Origin: Alphaproteobacteria bacterium | GTDB taxonomy: Bacteria; Pseudomonadota; Alphaproteobacteria; Rhodobacterales; Rhodobacteraceae | Direction: 5' to 3' | NCBI GenBank assembly: GCA_030425925.1 | Contig: JAUHZO010000009.1 | Location: 121,253 to 185,252, forward strand | Length of the DNA stretch: 64,000 nucleotides | Shown: positions 1 through 8,573 of the stretch, in pieces | How the letters are laid out: each line of letters opens with the position of its first letter | How positions within the stretch are numbered: position 1 is the first letter of the stretch | The notes under the pieces: generated by a model | What the model was told of the DNA's origin: nothing | Database searches by the model: none | The model's input: only the letters and a program-made list of their open reading frames with translations | Translations under genes and position numbers: made by a program

Positions 1-495
1 CTGATCACCACGGACGAAAGCTTTGGCCAGGCGGTGGCGGGCGCGGTGGAGGCGCGGCTGGAAACGCTTGCCCGTCGCGAGATCGCGGGGGCCAGCTGGC
101 GCGACTATGGCGCGGTGATCGTGGTGCGCGATCTGGACGAGGCGGCGGCGCTGTCGAACCGCATCGCGCCCGAGCATCTGGAGCTGTGCGTGGCCGATCC
201 CGACGCGCTGGCGGCGCAGTGTGTGCATGCCGGGGCGATCTTTCTGGGCCCCTGGACGCCCGAAGCCATCGGCGACTATGTCGGCGGGCCGAACCACGTG
301 CTGCCCACCGCGCGCTCGGCCCGGTTCTCGTCGGGCCTGTCGGTGATGGACTTTCTCAAGCGCACCACGCTGGCGCGGATGACGCCGGACGCCTTGCGCG
401 CCATCGGCCCGGCGGCCGAGGTGCTGGCGCGCTCGGAAAGCCTCGAGGCCCATGGGCTGAGCGTGACGGCGCGGCTGGAGCGGTTGAACCGGTAA
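1..495 (+). CDS. hisD: Histidinol dehydrogenase, C-terminal part (cut by window edge)
   Basis: This reading frame is already open at the first base and stops at 493-495, so about 164 C-terminal residues of HisD are present. HisD is the zinc- and NAD-dependent enzyme that oxidises L-histidinol to L-histidine in the last two steps of histidine synthesis. Family signatures seen are APEHLEL, the GDYVGGPNHVLPT stretch and SGLSVMDFLKRT. The upstream part of the gene lies outside the window. An ArsC gene starts only 5 bases after the stop, which suggests read-through transcription. Confidence 0.95.
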   Translation: MITTDESFGQAVAGAVEARLETLARREIAGASWRDYGAVIVVRDLDEAAALSNRIAPEHLELCVADPDALAAQCVHAGAIFLGPWTPEAIGDYVGGPNHVLPTARSARFSSGLSVMDFLKRTTLARMTPDALRAIGPAAEVLARSESLEAHGLSVTARLERLNR

Positions 496-500
496 ACCGG

Positions 501-941
501 ATGGATGTCGTCGTTTACCACAACCCCGATTGCGGCACGTCGCGCAACGTGCTGGCCTTCATCCGGGCGGCGGGATACGCGCCCACGGTGATCGAGTATC
601 TGCAGACCGGCTGGACGCGGCCGCAATTGCTGGCGCTATTCGCCGCGGCGGATCTGACCCCGCGCCGCGCGCTGCGCATCCGGCGCAGCCCGGCCGAACA
701 GCTTGGCCTGACCGATCCGTCCGTCGAGGATGCTGCGCTGCTGGACGCGATGCTGGTCCACCCGATCCTGGTGAACCGGCCCATCGTCTGCACCCGCAAG
801 GGCGTGCGGCTGTGCCGCCCGTCCGAGGCTGTGTTCGACCTGCTGGAGCGCTGGCCCGACGGGCCGCTTTACAAGGAAGACGGTCAGATGGTGCTGGATG
901 CGCAGGGCCGGCGGGTTCAGACCCCCCTGGGCGGCGTGTAG
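501..941 (+). CDS. arsC: Arsenate reductase, ArsC family (glutaredoxin-linked type)
   Basis: A 146-residue protein with the ArsC signature HNPDCGTSRN near the N-terminus, where Cys11 would be the arsenate-attacking cysteine, and HPILVNRPIV around residues 88-97 followed by a GVRLCRP segment as in E. coli-type ArsC. Family members reduce arsenate to arsenite using glutathione and glutaredoxin. The ATG at 501 is 6 bases after the hisD stop. No arsenite efflux gene or ArsR regulator is nearby, so an in vivo role in arsenic resistance is not shown by context. The 3' end overlaps the convergent gene at 917-2167 by 25 bases. Confidence 0.9.
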   Translation: MDVVVYHNPDCGTSRNVLAFIRAAGYAPTVIEYLQTGWTRPQLLALFAAADLTPRRALRIRRSPAEQLGLTDPSVEDAALLDAMLVHPILVNRPIVCTRKGVRLCRPSEAVFDLLERWPDGPLYKEDGQMVLDAQGRRVQTPLGGV

Positions 942-2167
942 GTCGGCAGCTTTTCGGCCGGTTCCACCAGCATCATCACCACTTCGCTGGTCGAGATATA
1001 GCTGTCATGCAGCCGGTGCGACCAGCGCGAGATGCCGTTGGGCACCGGCGGCTCCACGGTCTCGGGAAAGCGGCGGTCCATCCGGTTGCGTCCGGTCTGC
1101 GGGTCGATCCGCGGCACGGGCACGCGCGAGCCCAGGTAGTCGATGGAAAAGGCCACGTCGATCCAGCTGCGCAGGCCGGGATCACCGTCGTAAAGCTTGC
1201 GCACTTCTCCCTCGACCCAGTTGTCCTGCATGACCAGCGGCCCCAGTGGCGAGCCCCAGGTGAACAGCGTCGTCTTTTGGAGCGGATCGCCGTATTCGGC
1301 CAGCGTGTCCACGGCAATCGCCGCGCCCAGCGAGTGGCCCACCACATAGACCTCGTCATAGGCGGCGGGCCCGTCCTGCGCGTTGACCTGATCCAGAACA
1401 CTCAGCAGACGGTTCCGCGCCTTGGTCCGCACGCCGGTATCATCCTCGCCCAGGGGCAGGTTCTGAAGATAGGCCTTGGAGAAATCGGCGGCGTTGGCCA
1501 GCCGTTCCAGCCAGGTCAGCCCCACCAGCCCGGCCACGACCATGTAGAGTGAGGTGCCCACCAGCCATTGGGCGGCCTGCTGGGCGCGGGCCGACAGCAT
1601 CTCGGCCCAGCCCGCAAGCCCCTTGCCGGCGTTCTGCACCTTGTCGGCGGCGGCCTGCGCGGCCTCTTGCGCCGCGGTGCTGCCCGGGGCCAGCCAGTCC
1701 AGCACGGGAAGGCCGCTTTCGGCCACGGTGCGCACCAGAACGGCCAGCACCGAAAGGTACCACACAAAGAGCAGCAGCGCGGCCAGCAGGATCGCGCCGG
1801 TCATCCGCTCGGGCGTTTCGCGGCGCACAAGAGCCCCCGCCAGACCGCCAAAGCCCCAGTACATCATCATCGAAGAGGCACGGGCAAAGCGGGTCCAGAT
1901 CGCCTCGCCCGACCATTCGGGGATCAGGTCGCCCCAATAGGCCTCGTACACGGCCAGCGTGATGGTTCCATCATCGGCTTCGGACGGACGGCTCCTGGGG
2001 CGGGCGGTCAGCAGGACGGCATCGGTATCGTCGGTTTCTTCGGCGTCCTTGCGCTGGACGATCCACTCCTGCGCCTCGGCTTCCAACGCGGTGACAAGAC
2101 GGTTGCGGACCGAAAGCTGTTCGCGCTTGGCCAGCCCGGGGACAAGAATGATGGCGCGGCGGATCAT
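917..2167 (-). CDS. Membrane-associated alpha/beta-hydrolase (lipase-like) protein
   Basis: A 416-residue protein not recognised as a named gene. The N-terminus RRAIILVPG resembles the first strand and oxyanion turn of alpha/beta-hydrolases. Two hydrophobic segments lie near residues 123-145 and 200-219. The nucleophile-elbow motif GHSLGAA lies near residues 277-283, followed by a TWGSPLGPL stretch as in lipases. It could be an intracellular lipase or esterase held at the inner membrane. The ATG at 2167 has GAGG upstream; an in-frame TTG five codons earlier is less likely. It converges with arsC and overlaps its end. Confidence 0.7.
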   Translation of the reverse strand: MIRRAIILVPGLAKREQLSVRNRLVTALEAEAQEWIVQRKDAEETDDTDAVLLTARPRSRPSEADDGTITLAVYEAYWGDLIPEWSGEAIWTRFARASSMMMYWGFGGLAGALVRRETPERMTGAILLAALLLFVWYLSVLAVLVRTVAESGLPVLDWLAPGSTAAQEAAQAAADKVQNAGKGLAGWAEMLSARAQQAAQWLVGTSLYMVVAGLVGLTWLERLANAADFSKAYLQNLPLGEDDTGVRTKARNRLLSVLDQVNAQDGPAAYDEVYVVGHSLGAAIAVDTLAEYGDPLQKTTLFTWGSPLGPLVMQDNWVEGEVRKLYDGDPGLRSWIDVAFSIDYLGSRVPVPRIDPQTGRNRMDRRFPETVEPPVPNGISRWSHRLHDSYISTSEVVMMLVEPAEKLPTYTPPRGV

Positions 2168-2306
2168 GAGGGCCTCGTGCAAAACAATTCGTGTAAAAGC
2201 AGAGTCAGGCTAGCACGAAATCTGCCATCGCGGAAGGCGCGCTTTGTCCGATTGCCCTTGGCCCGCCGCTTTGCTAGGCCCGGTGTCGCACAACCGGACT
2301 CCGCTC

Positions 2307-2786
2307 ATGACCCGCATCGCGCATATCGAACTGGACGACGCCAACCTGCCGCCTCCGACGCCGGAGATCGAGCAGGAGCGGCAGGTCGCGATGTTCGATC
2401 TGATGGAAGAGAACCTGTTCCGCCTGCCCGCCCGCGACGACCGCCCGGTGCCGCCGGGCCCCTACCATGTGGGCCTTTCGATCCGTGACAAGCGGCTGGT
2501 CTTTGACGTGTCCACCACCAGCCATGAAAAGGCGGTGGAGTTCCACCTGTCGCTGTCGCCGTTCCGGCAGGTGGTCAAGGACTACTTCCAGATCTGCAAA
2601 AGCTATTTCGACGCGGTCAAGACGCTGCCGCCCAGCCAGATCGAGACCATCGACATGGCCCGCCGCGGCATTCACAACGAAGGCGCGCGCATCCTTCAGG
2701 AGCGGCTGGAGGGCAAGGCCGAGGTGGACGATGCCACCGCCCGCCGTCTCTTCACGCTGATCTGCGTGCTGCATTTCGGGGGCTGA
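2307..2786 (+). CDS. UPF0262 family protein
   Basis: A 159-residue protein that matches the alphaproteobacterial UPF0262 family: it begins MTRIAHIELDD and contains EQERQVAMFDL, YHVGLSIRDKRLVFD and an ARRGIHNEGA segment. The biochemical function is unknown. In related genomes it usually lies between hisD and a low-molecular-weight phosphatase gene; here the phosphatase follows after a single base, but arsC and a hydrolase separate it from hisD. The ATG at 2307 was chosen because the family begins there; the open frame extends 21 codons upstream without similarity. Confidence 0.88.
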   Translation: MTRIAHIELDDANLPPPTPEIEQERQVAMFDLMEENLFRLPARDDRPVPPGPYHVGLSIRDKRLVFDVSTTSHEKAVEFHLSLSPFRQVVKDYFQICKSYFDAVKTLPPSQIETIDMARRGIHNEGARILQERLEGKAEVDDATARRLFTLICVLHFGG

Positions 2787-2787
2787 G

Positions 2788-3231
2788 GTGGCCGCGCTTC
2801 CGCAGTCGGTGCTGTTCTGCTGCGATCACAATGCCGTCCGGTCGCCCATGGCCGAAGGCATCATGAAGAAGCTGCACGGAACCGAAGCCTATGTGCAGTC
2901 GGTGGGCGTGGCCAACGATCTGGAAATCGACGGATTCGCCATCGCCGTCTGCGCCGAGATGGGGGTCGAACTGGAGCGCCACCGGTCGCGCAGCTTTGAA
3001 GAGCTTGAAGAGATGGGCGAGGCGCTGTCGGGCTTCGATCTGGTGGTGGCGCTGTCGCCGGCGTCGCAACGCGCGGCGCTGGAGTTGACGCGGTATTACC
3101 ACATCAAGGTGGAATACTGGCCGATCATGGACCCGACGGGCATCGGCGAGACCCGGGAACAGAAGCTCAACGCCTACCGCCAGACCCGCGACCAGATCGC
3201 CGCACGGCTCAAAGGCCGCTGGCAGGGCTGA
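2788..3231 (+). CDS. Low-molecular-weight protein-tyrosine-phosphatase family protein
   Basis: A 147-residue protein with the phosphatase loop C-X5-R-S (Cys12 to Arg18, CDHNAVRS) preceded by the hydrophobic strand VLFC, and a general-acid Asp in MDPTG near residue 112. The family comprises phosphotyrosine phosphatases and thioredoxin-linked arsenate reductases. The extra Cys residues needed by the ArsC type are not evident, so phosphatase activity is more likely. It starts with GTG at 2788, one base after the UPF0262 stop, so the two genes are probably co-translated. Confidence 0.85.
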   Translation: MAALPQSVLFCCDHNAVRSPMAEGIMKKLHGTEAYVQSVGVANDLEIDGFAIAVCAEMGVELERHRSRSFEELEEMGEALSGFDLVVALSPASQRAALELTRYYHIKVEYWPIMDPTGIGETREQKLNAYRQTRDQIAARLKGRWQG

Positions 3232-3307
3232 AAATGTCGCCCGCGGGCCCCGCCCCGGGCCCGTTCCGGCGTAATCAGACAGGGACCAGCAAGGGGAGAG
3301 ACGACCC

Positions 3308-3709
3308 ATGTCCGACGCACGCGCGGTGATCGCCGCCTATTTCGACGCCTTCAACGCCAAGAACACCGAGGCCATGCTGGCCTGCCTGTCCACCGATGTG
3401 GCGCATCACGTCAACGAGGGCCAGGTGCGGACCGGCAAGATCCGCTTTGCCGAGTTCTGCGCCCATATGAGCCATTGCTACGACGAGACGCTGACCGACA
3501 TGGTTATCTTTGCCAGCGAGGACGGCACCCGCGCGGCGGCGGAATATGTGGTGAACGGTCGCTATGTCGCCACCGATGCCGGCCTGCCCGAGGCGCGGGG
3601 ACAAACCTACCGCCTGCCTGCCGGGTCGTTCTTTTCGCTGGCAGACGGCCATATCACCCGCGTCGTGACCTATTACAACCTGTCGGACTGGGTGCGTCAG
3701 GTCTCATGA
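3308..3709 (+). CDS. SnoaL/NTF2-like, ketosteroid-isomerase-related protein
   Basis: A 133-residue cone-fold protein: an N-terminal helix (ARAVIAAYFDAFNAKN), the typical LACLSTDVAHHVNEG strand region, and a C-terminal FFSLADGHITRVVTYYN. Such folds act as small isomerases, hydratases or binding proteins; the substrate cannot be read from sequence. A GGGGAGAG ribosome-binding site lies just before the ATG at 3308. Its stop overlaps the start of the following acetyltransferase in an ATGA arrangement, so the two are probably translationally coupled. Confidence 0.8.
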   Translation: MSDARAVIAAYFDAFNAKNTEAMLACLSTDVAHHVNEGQVRTGKIRFAEFCAHMSHCYDETLTDMVIFASEDGTRAAAEYVVNGRYVATDAGLPEARGQTYRLPAGSFFSLADGHITRVVTYYNLSDWVRQVS

Positions 3710-4281
3710 AGGTCGAGCGACTGACCGGTGACGCGGTCGAGGCCGCGCTCGACGATCTCGCGCGGCTGCGGATCGAGGTGTTTCGCGCCTGGCCCTATCT
3801 CTACGATGGCGACCTGGCGTATGAACGGCACTACATGCGCTCGTACCGCGACAACCCGAACGCCGTTCTGGTTGTCGCGCGCGACGGGGCGCGCGTGGTG
3901 GGGGCGGCCACGGGCATGCCGCTGGCCGATCATGCCGATGCGGGCCAGATGACCGGCACCCTGCCCCCGCGCGAACGGATCTTCTATTGCGCCGAAAGCG
4001 TGCTCTTGCCCGAGTATCGCGGGCAGGGTCTTGGCCACGCCTTCTTTTACCAGCGCGAGGCGGCGGCGCGGGCCATGGGCTTTGACTACGCGCTTTTCGT
4101 GGGGGTTGTCCGCCCCGAGGATCACCCGATGCGCCCGCCGGACTACCGCCCGCTTGACGCGTTCTGGCGCAAGCGCGGCTACGCGCGCTGCGACGGCGTC
4201 ACCGCCACCTTTCACTGGACGGATATCGGCCAGACGGACCAGACGCCGCATCTGCTGCAGGCCTGGATGCGCGCGCTCTGA
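3706..4281 (+). CDS. GNAT family N-acetyltransferase
   Basis: A 191-residue protein with a GNAT acetyl-CoA pyrophosphate loop LPEYRGQGLGHAF near residues 104-116, followed by a helix of the expected type. The substrate is unknown. The C-terminal part (PEDHPMRPPDYRPLDAFWRKRGY) is longer than in minimal GNAT proteins. The ATG at 3706 overlaps the stop of the NTF2-like gene by 4 bases, suggesting the two act together. Confidence 0.85.
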   Translation: MKVERLTGDAVEAALDDLARLRIEVFRAWPYLYDGDLAYERHYMRSYRDNPNAVLVVARDGARVVGAATGMPLADHADAGQMTGTLPPRERIFYCAESVLLPEYRGQGLGHAFFYQREAAARAMGFDYALFVGVVRPEDHPMRPPDYRPLDAFWRKRGYARCDGVTATFHWTDIGQTDQTPHLLQAWMRAL

Positions 4282-4290
4282 TCCTGCGGG

Positions 4291-5307
4291 TCACACGTCG
4301 GTCAAAAAGCGTGTCAGATAGGCGTCGGAATAGTCGGTGCGGATCTCGACCCAGATCGGCAGGTGGTCAGACATCTCGAAACTGGCGAAATGCGCCTCGT
4401 AAGAGGTGTCCCAGTTGGCATATTCCGCGCCGCGCGCCGCTTCGGCCAGCGGACGGTAATGCGCCTTGTCCTCGGCCCTGTAGACCGCGCTGCGCCAGTC
4501 GAAACTGCCCGACTGCACCAGATTCGTGCGCACCGCCTCGCCGGTAAAGGCGATCTGGTCATAGAACCTGGTGCCGCCCAGATTGGTGGGGCCAAAGAAC
4601 GGCGCGGTCAGGCCGTGATCGGTGAGGCTTTGCATGATGCTGTCGCCGACCTTCTCGATGTTCATGTCGCCGATCAGCACATACACCTCGCGTTCCTTCT
4701 GCGCACGCTCGGCGGCGCGTTCGGCCAGGGCGGCGATCTCGGCGGCGCGGCGCGCCTTGTCGGCGGCGGAACTGCCGCCATAGACGATGTGCACGCTCAT
4801 CAGCGTGAACCGGAACCAGCCCGCCTGGAACGAGGCAAAGAACGGCGTACGGGCGATCTGTTCGCCATCTATCAGCGCCTCGCGCGGGAGCGTCAGTTCC
4901 CCCACGAGGTTGCGAAAGCGCACCTTGTTGGTGTTGTAGAGAAACGCCTGCCGTTCACGGTTGCCCGGGCCGCCTTCGGTCACGTCGGTGACGAAGTAGT
5001 CCCAGTTCGGCCCCAGCAGGTCCACCAGCTTGCGCAGGGGGGCAAGGTCGTCCTTGATCTCCTGCACCGCGCAGATGTCGAAATGGTCGATGATCTCGGC
5101 GATGTAGTGAAAGCTTTCGTCGCGCCGCGGGCGGCCGTCGTCGAAGGCGCGGATGTTCCACGAGCCGATCACCAGATTGCCCGGCGCGCGCCGCCCCAGC
5201 GCGCTGTCGCGCAGCGCAAGGCGCAGCGCCAGCAGGCGGCGCGCGATCCAGTCGGCCTTGGCCGGGTCTTTGTCGCGATAGGTGTTGAGCCAGTGATAAA
5301 AAGCCAT
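4291..5307 (-). CDS. Endonuclease/exonuclease/phosphatase (EEP) family protein
   Basis: A 338-residue protein with the EEP metal-dependent hydrolase motifs in order: GSWNIRAF near residue 48, CAVQEIKDD near 80, VYVLIGDMNIEK near 210, and the C-terminal SDHLPIWVEI catalytic Asp-His pair. Family members cut DNA, RNA or phosphoesters in lipids and sugars; the substrate is not evident. No signal peptide is visible, so a cytoplasmic location is likely. It is convergent with the GNAT gene (9-base gap) and divergent from the nitrilase gene across 117 bases. Confidence 0.85.
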   Translation of the reverse strand: MAFYHWLNTYRDKDPAKADWIARRLLALRLALRDSALGRRAPGNLVIGSWNIRAFDDGRPRRDESFHYIAEIIDHFDICAVQEIKDDLAPLRKLVDLLGPNWDYFVTDVTEGGPGNRERQAFLYNTNKVRFRNLVGELTLPREALIDGEQIARTPFFASFQAGWFRFTLMSVHIVYGGSSAADKARRAAEIAALAERAAERAQKEREVYVLIGDMNIEKVGDSIMQSLTDHGLTAPFFGPTNLGGTRFYDQIAFTGEAVRTNLVQSGSFDWRSAVYRAEDKAHYRPLAEAARGAEYANWDTSYEAHFASFEMSDHLPIWVEIRTDYSDAYLTRFLTDV

Positions 5308-5424
5308 GAGAATGATCCTGTCGAAATGCGTGTGGGCGGATGTGCGTCAGTCTAGCACGCATCGCGAGAGCGCGCCACCGCGCATCGACGCCAGATTGCA
5401 CAGCGCACAGCGCAGGAGACCGCC

Positions 5425-6333
5425 ATGAAGATCGCCACCGCCGCCTACGAGGTCAGCTTTCTCGACAGCTGGGCCGCCTATCAGGCCAAGCTGACCGAAT
5501 GGGTGGCCGAGGCTGCGGGCCACGGGGCCGAGCTTCTGGTCTTTCCCGAATATGGCGCGATGGAACTGGCCACGCTGGAAGGGCACGACACCGCCTTCGA
5601 TCTGGAACGCTCGCTGCACGCGGTCTCGGCCAGCATCGGCGAGGTCGACGCGCTGCATGCCGATCTGGCGGCGCGCTACAAGGTGCACATCCTTGCGGCC
5701 TCGGCCCCGGTCTTTGATGACACGCTGGGCCTCCGGCCGGTCAACCGCGCGCGGCTGTTCACGCCCGACGGGGCCGTGGGCGTGCAGGACAAGCAGATCA
5801 TGACGCGGTTCGAACGCGAGGTCTGGGACGTGGTGCCCGGCGGTCCGCTGCGCCTGTTCGACACCGCGCTGGGGCGGATCGGCGTGCTGATCTGCTATGA
5901 CAGCGAGTTTCCCCTGCTGGGCCGCGCCCTGCACGAGGCCGACCTGATCCTTGTGCCGTCGGTGACCGAGGCGCTGGCCGGCCATTCGCGGGTGCGCATC
6001 GGCGCCATGGCCCGCGCGCTGGAGGCGCAATGCGTCAGCGTCGTGTCCTGCCTGGTGGGGCAGGCCGCCTGGTCGCAGGCGGTGGATGAAAGCACCGGCA
6101 AGGGCGGCGTCTTCGGCCCGCCGGACAAGGGCTTTCCGTCCACAGGCATCCTGGCCGAGGGGGTTCTGAACGTGCCCGGCTGGACCTATGCCCGGGTCGA
6201 GCCCGCGGCGATCAAAGCGGTCCGGGCCGATGGCGTGGTGCTCAACCGCGCCCATTGGGACGACCAGACCGGCCGTGACGCACCGGCCTCCCTGACGTCT
6301 CTGCACCAGGCCCGTCCACAACAAGAGGCTTGA
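5425..6333 (+). CDS. Carbon-nitrogen hydrolase (nitrilase superfamily)
   Basis: A 302-residue protein with the Glu-Lys-Cys triad of the nitrilase superfamily: Glu42 in VFPEYGAME, Lys123 in [11 protein letters not shown] and Cys157 in [11 protein letters not shown]. Members hydrolyse amides or nitriles; the exact substrate is unknown. A GGAG ribosome-binding site precedes the ATG at 5425. It is divergent from the EEP gene. The next gene, infA, begins 68 bases downstream. Confidence 0.88.
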   Translation: MKIATAAYEVSFLDSWAAYQAKLTEWVAEAAGHGAELLVFPEYGAMELATLEGHDTAFDLERSLHAVSASIGEVDALHADLAARYKVHILAASAPVFDDTLGLRPVNRARLFTPDGAVGVQDKQIMTRFEREVWDVVPGGPLRLFDTALGRIGVLICYDSEFPLLGRALHEADLILVPSVTEALAGHSRVRIGAMARALEAQCVSVVSCLVGQAAWSQAVDESTGKGGVFGPPDKGFPSTGILAEGVLNVPGWTYARVEPAAIKAVRADGVVLNRAHWDDQTGRDAPASLTSLHQARPQQEA

Positions 6334-6401
6334 TTTACAGGCCTTGGCGGCGCATATCACCGCATGCCCGGACTGTCCGGGCGGCAATCACAGGAGAGAC
6401 C

Positions 6402-6620
6402 ATGGCCAAGGAAGATACGCTCGAATTTCCCGGTGTCGTGAAGGAACTCCTGCCGAATGCGACGTTCCGGGTCGAGCTTGAGAATGGCCATGAGATCATC
6501 GCACATACGGCAGGAAAAATGCGCAAGAACCGGATCCGGGTTCTGGCCGGGGACAAGGTTCAGGTGGAAATGACACCCTATGACCTGACCAAGGGCCGCA
6601 TCAACTACCGGTTCAAGTAA
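6402..6620 (+). CDS. infA: Translation initiation factor IF-1
   Basis: A 72-residue S1/OB-fold protein of exactly the usual IF-1 length, with [13 protein letters not shown] at the start, the [17 protein letters not shown] core and [13 protein letters not shown] at the end. IF-1 binds the 30S A site and helps IF-2 and IF-3 select the initiator tRNA. CAGGAGAG lies 5 bases before the ATG at 6402. The in-frame extension upstream is not conserved and was rejected. A perfect hairpin follows at 6662-6678. Confidence 0.97.
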   Translation: MAKEDTLEFPGVVKELLPNATFRVELENGHEIIAHTAGKMRKNRIRVLAGDKVQVEMTPYDLTKGRINYRFK

Positions 6621-6661
6621 GCCGCGTTTGCGCAGGCCGTCGTGACGATTGGGCAAGGCCC

Positions 6662-6678
6662 CGTCTGCCGTGCAGACG
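6662..6678. terminator. Hairpin between infA and maf
   Basis: A perfect 7-base inverted repeat (CGTCTGC and GCAGACG, 3-base loop) about 40 bases after infA. No T-tract follows, so it could be a Rho-dependent end, an RNA-stability element or chance in G+C-rich DNA. A second hairpin, CCGCCC/GGGCGG, lies just before maf (near 6730-6745). Confidence 0.35.
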
Positions 6679-6745
6679 TGAGGACCCACGCCTTCCGACA
6701 GCCGGGTGCAACCGCCCCATATCGCGAGGCCGCCCGTCAGGGCGG

Positions 6746-7342
6746 ATGAGCCGCATGTCCCATCCCCGCCTGATCCTCGGCTCCGGTTCGCCGCGCCGCC
6801 GCGACCTGCTGGCACAGCTGGGTGTCGTGGCCGATGACATCCGCCCGCCCGATATCGACGAGGACCCGCACAAGGGCGAGCTGCCGCGCCCCTATTGCGT
6901 GCGGCTGGCGCGCGAAAAGGCACTGGCCGTCGAGGCCGGGCCCGACGATATCGTGCTGTCCGCCGACACCACCGTGGCGCTGGGCCGCCGCATCCTGGGC
7001 AAGCCGGCCGATACCGACGCGGCGCGCGGCTTTCTCGACAGCCTCTCGGGCCGCCGTCACAGCGTGATCACCGCTGTTGCCCTGCGCCGCGGCGCGCGGC
7101 TCTGGGAACGCGACGTTGTCACCCAGGTGCGCATGAAGCGGCTTTCGGACGAGGAGCGCGAGGCCTATCTCGCCTCCGGCGACTGGCAGGGCAAGGCCGG
7201 CGGCTACGGCATCCAGGGACCGGCGGGCGCGTTCATCCCGTGGATCCGCGGCTCGTTCACCGCCGTGGTGGGCCTGCCGCTGGCCGAGACGGCGAATCTG
7301 CTTCTCGCCGCCGGCTATCCGCTTTACAAGCGCCGCTCATGA
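6746..7342 (+). CDS. maf: Maf-family nucleoside triphosphate pyrophosphatase
   Basis: A 198-residue protein with the Maf N-terminal motif [14 protein letters not shown], the LSADTTVAL segment and the C-terminal [16 protein letters not shown] signature. Maf proteins hydrolyse non-canonical NTPs or dTTP/UTP and are linked to cell-division control. Two ATGs are possible, at 6746 and 6755; neither has a strong Shine-Dalgarno sequence. The stop overlaps the start of the RNase E/G gene by 4 bases. Confidence 0.93.
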   Translation: MSRMSHPRLILGSGSPRRRDLLAQLGVVADDIRPPDIDEDPHKGELPRPYCVRLAREKALAVEAGPDDIVLSADTTVALGRRILGKPADTDAARGFLDSLSGRRHSVITAVALRRGARLWERDVVTQVRMKRLSDEEREAYLASGDWQGKAGGYGIQGPAGAFIPWIRGSFTAVVGLPLAETANLLLAAGYPLYKRRS

Positions 7343-8370
7343 AGGGACGTACCATCGCGCTGGACAGCTGGCAGGGCCGGGACGCCGCGGCGCTGATCGT
7401 CGACGGCGTGCTGCAGGATCTGCTGATCGACAGCGATGCACCGCGCCCCGGCGCGCTGTACCGCGCCATTGCCAACCGCCCGGTCAAGGGCCAGGGCGGC
7501 ATGTTCCTGACCACGCCCGACGGCAGCGCCTATCTGCGCCAGGTCAAGGGGCTGACCCCGGGCGAGGCGCTGCTGGTGCAGGTCACCGGCTATGCCGAAC
7601 CGGGCAAGGCGCTGCCGGTGACGACCCGGCTTCTGTTCAAGTCGCGCTATGCCATCGTGACTCCCGGCGCGCCGGGCATCAATGTCTCGCGCCTGATCAA
7701 GGAGGACGACCTGCGCGACGCCGTCCTCGAAGCCGCGCACGAGGCGTTGATGGACGAACCGCTGCCCGAAGGTGCCGGGCTGATCCTGCGCTCGTCCTGC
7801 GCCACGGCAGATCCCGACGACATCGCCGACGATGTGGCCGAAATGGCGGCGCTGGCGACCAAGGTGCTGGCGGATGCCACCGGCGGGGCGGAACTGCTGA
7901 TCGAAGGCGACGGCCCGCACGCGCTGGCCTGGCGGGAATGGACCGATCCGGCCGATCTGGACTCCGAACCGGGCAGTTTCGCGCGACACGGCGTGGACGA
8001 GGCCATCGACGCGCTGCGCCGCCCCCGCGTGGCGCTGGGCCAGTCCCACAGCATGATGATCGAGCCGACCACCGCGCTGGTGGCGGTGGACATCAACACC
8101 GGCGGCGACACTTCGCCCGCCGCCGGGCTCAAGGCCAATGTGGCGGCGCTGCGCGATCTGCCGCGGCAGTTGCGGCTGCGCGGCCTGGGCGGGCAGATCC
8201 TTGTCGACCCCGCGCCCGTGCCCAAGAAGGACCGCCGCCAGCTGGAATCGGTGCTGCGCGCGGCGCTGAAACAGGACATGATCGAAACCGTGCTGGCCGG
8301 ATGGACGCAACTGGGCCTGATGGAAATCCAGCGCAAACGCGACCGCCTGCCCCTGAAGGACCTCCTGTGA
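7339..8370 (+). CDS. Short ribonuclease E/G family protein
   Basis: A 343-residue protein of the RNase E/G family. The catalytic metal-site segment is recognisable: [11 protein letters not shown] near residue 250, followed by [20 protein letters not shown] and ILVDPAP, equivalent to the two magnesium-binding Asp residues of RNase E. It is much shorter than RNase G (about 490 residues): the IDFIDM box reads LVDPAP, and the CPxCxG zinc-link at the end is missing. It begins inside the maf stop and ends in the yacG start (GTGA), so maf-rng-yacG are probably translationally coupled. It may be a specialised rRNA-processing enzyme. Confidence 0.8.
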   Translation: MKGRTIALDSWQGRDAAALIVDGVLQDLLIDSDAPRPGALYRAIANRPVKGQGGMFLTTPDGSAYLRQVKGLTPGEALLVQVTGYAEPGKALPVTTRLLFKSRYAIVTPGAPGINVSRLIKEDDLRDAVLEAAHEALMDEPLPEGAGLILRSSCATADPDDIADDVAEMAALATKVLADATGGAELLIEGDGPHALAWREWTDPADLDSEPGSFARHGVDEAIDALRRPRVALGQSHSMMIEPTTALVAVDINTGGDTSPAAGLKANVAALRDLPRQLRLRGLGGQILVDPAPVPKKDRRQLESVLRAALKQDMIETVLAGWTQLGLMEIQRKRDRLPLKDLL

Positions 8371-8573
8371 CCTGCCCGATCTGCGCCGCCGAGACCGATC
8401 CGAAATACCGCCCCTTCTGTTCCCGGCGCTGCGCCGATGTGGACCTGGCGAAATGGCTGACGGGCAGCTATGCGATCCCGTCCGGGGATCCCGACGATCT
8501 CGACGCGCTGCCCGAGGCCCTGGAGGCCGCGCTGGACGAGGCGCGTTCGGACCAGGAAAGGACCCGGCACTGA
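8367..8573 (+). CDS. yacG: DNA gyrase inhibitor YacG (zinc protein)
   Basis: A 68-residue protein with the YacG four-cysteine zinc site CPICAAE...FCSRRCADVDL and the conserved DLAKWLTGSYAIP. In E. coli YacG binds GyrB and inhibits gyrase. The GTG start at 8367 overlaps the RNase E/G stop in a GTGA arrangement. The C-terminal half is acidic (DPDDLDALPEALEAALDEA). Its stop overlaps the following aminotransferase start (TGATG). Confidence 0.92.
   Translation: MTCPICAAETDPKYRPFCSRRCADVDLAKWLTGSYAIPSGDPDDLDALPEALEAALDEARSDQERTRH

Noticed and set aside
2788..3231. Thioredoxin-linked arsenate reductase instead of phosphatase
   Set aside because: The loop C-X5-R is shared, but the additional redox Cys pair expected in that arsenate reductase type is not evident.
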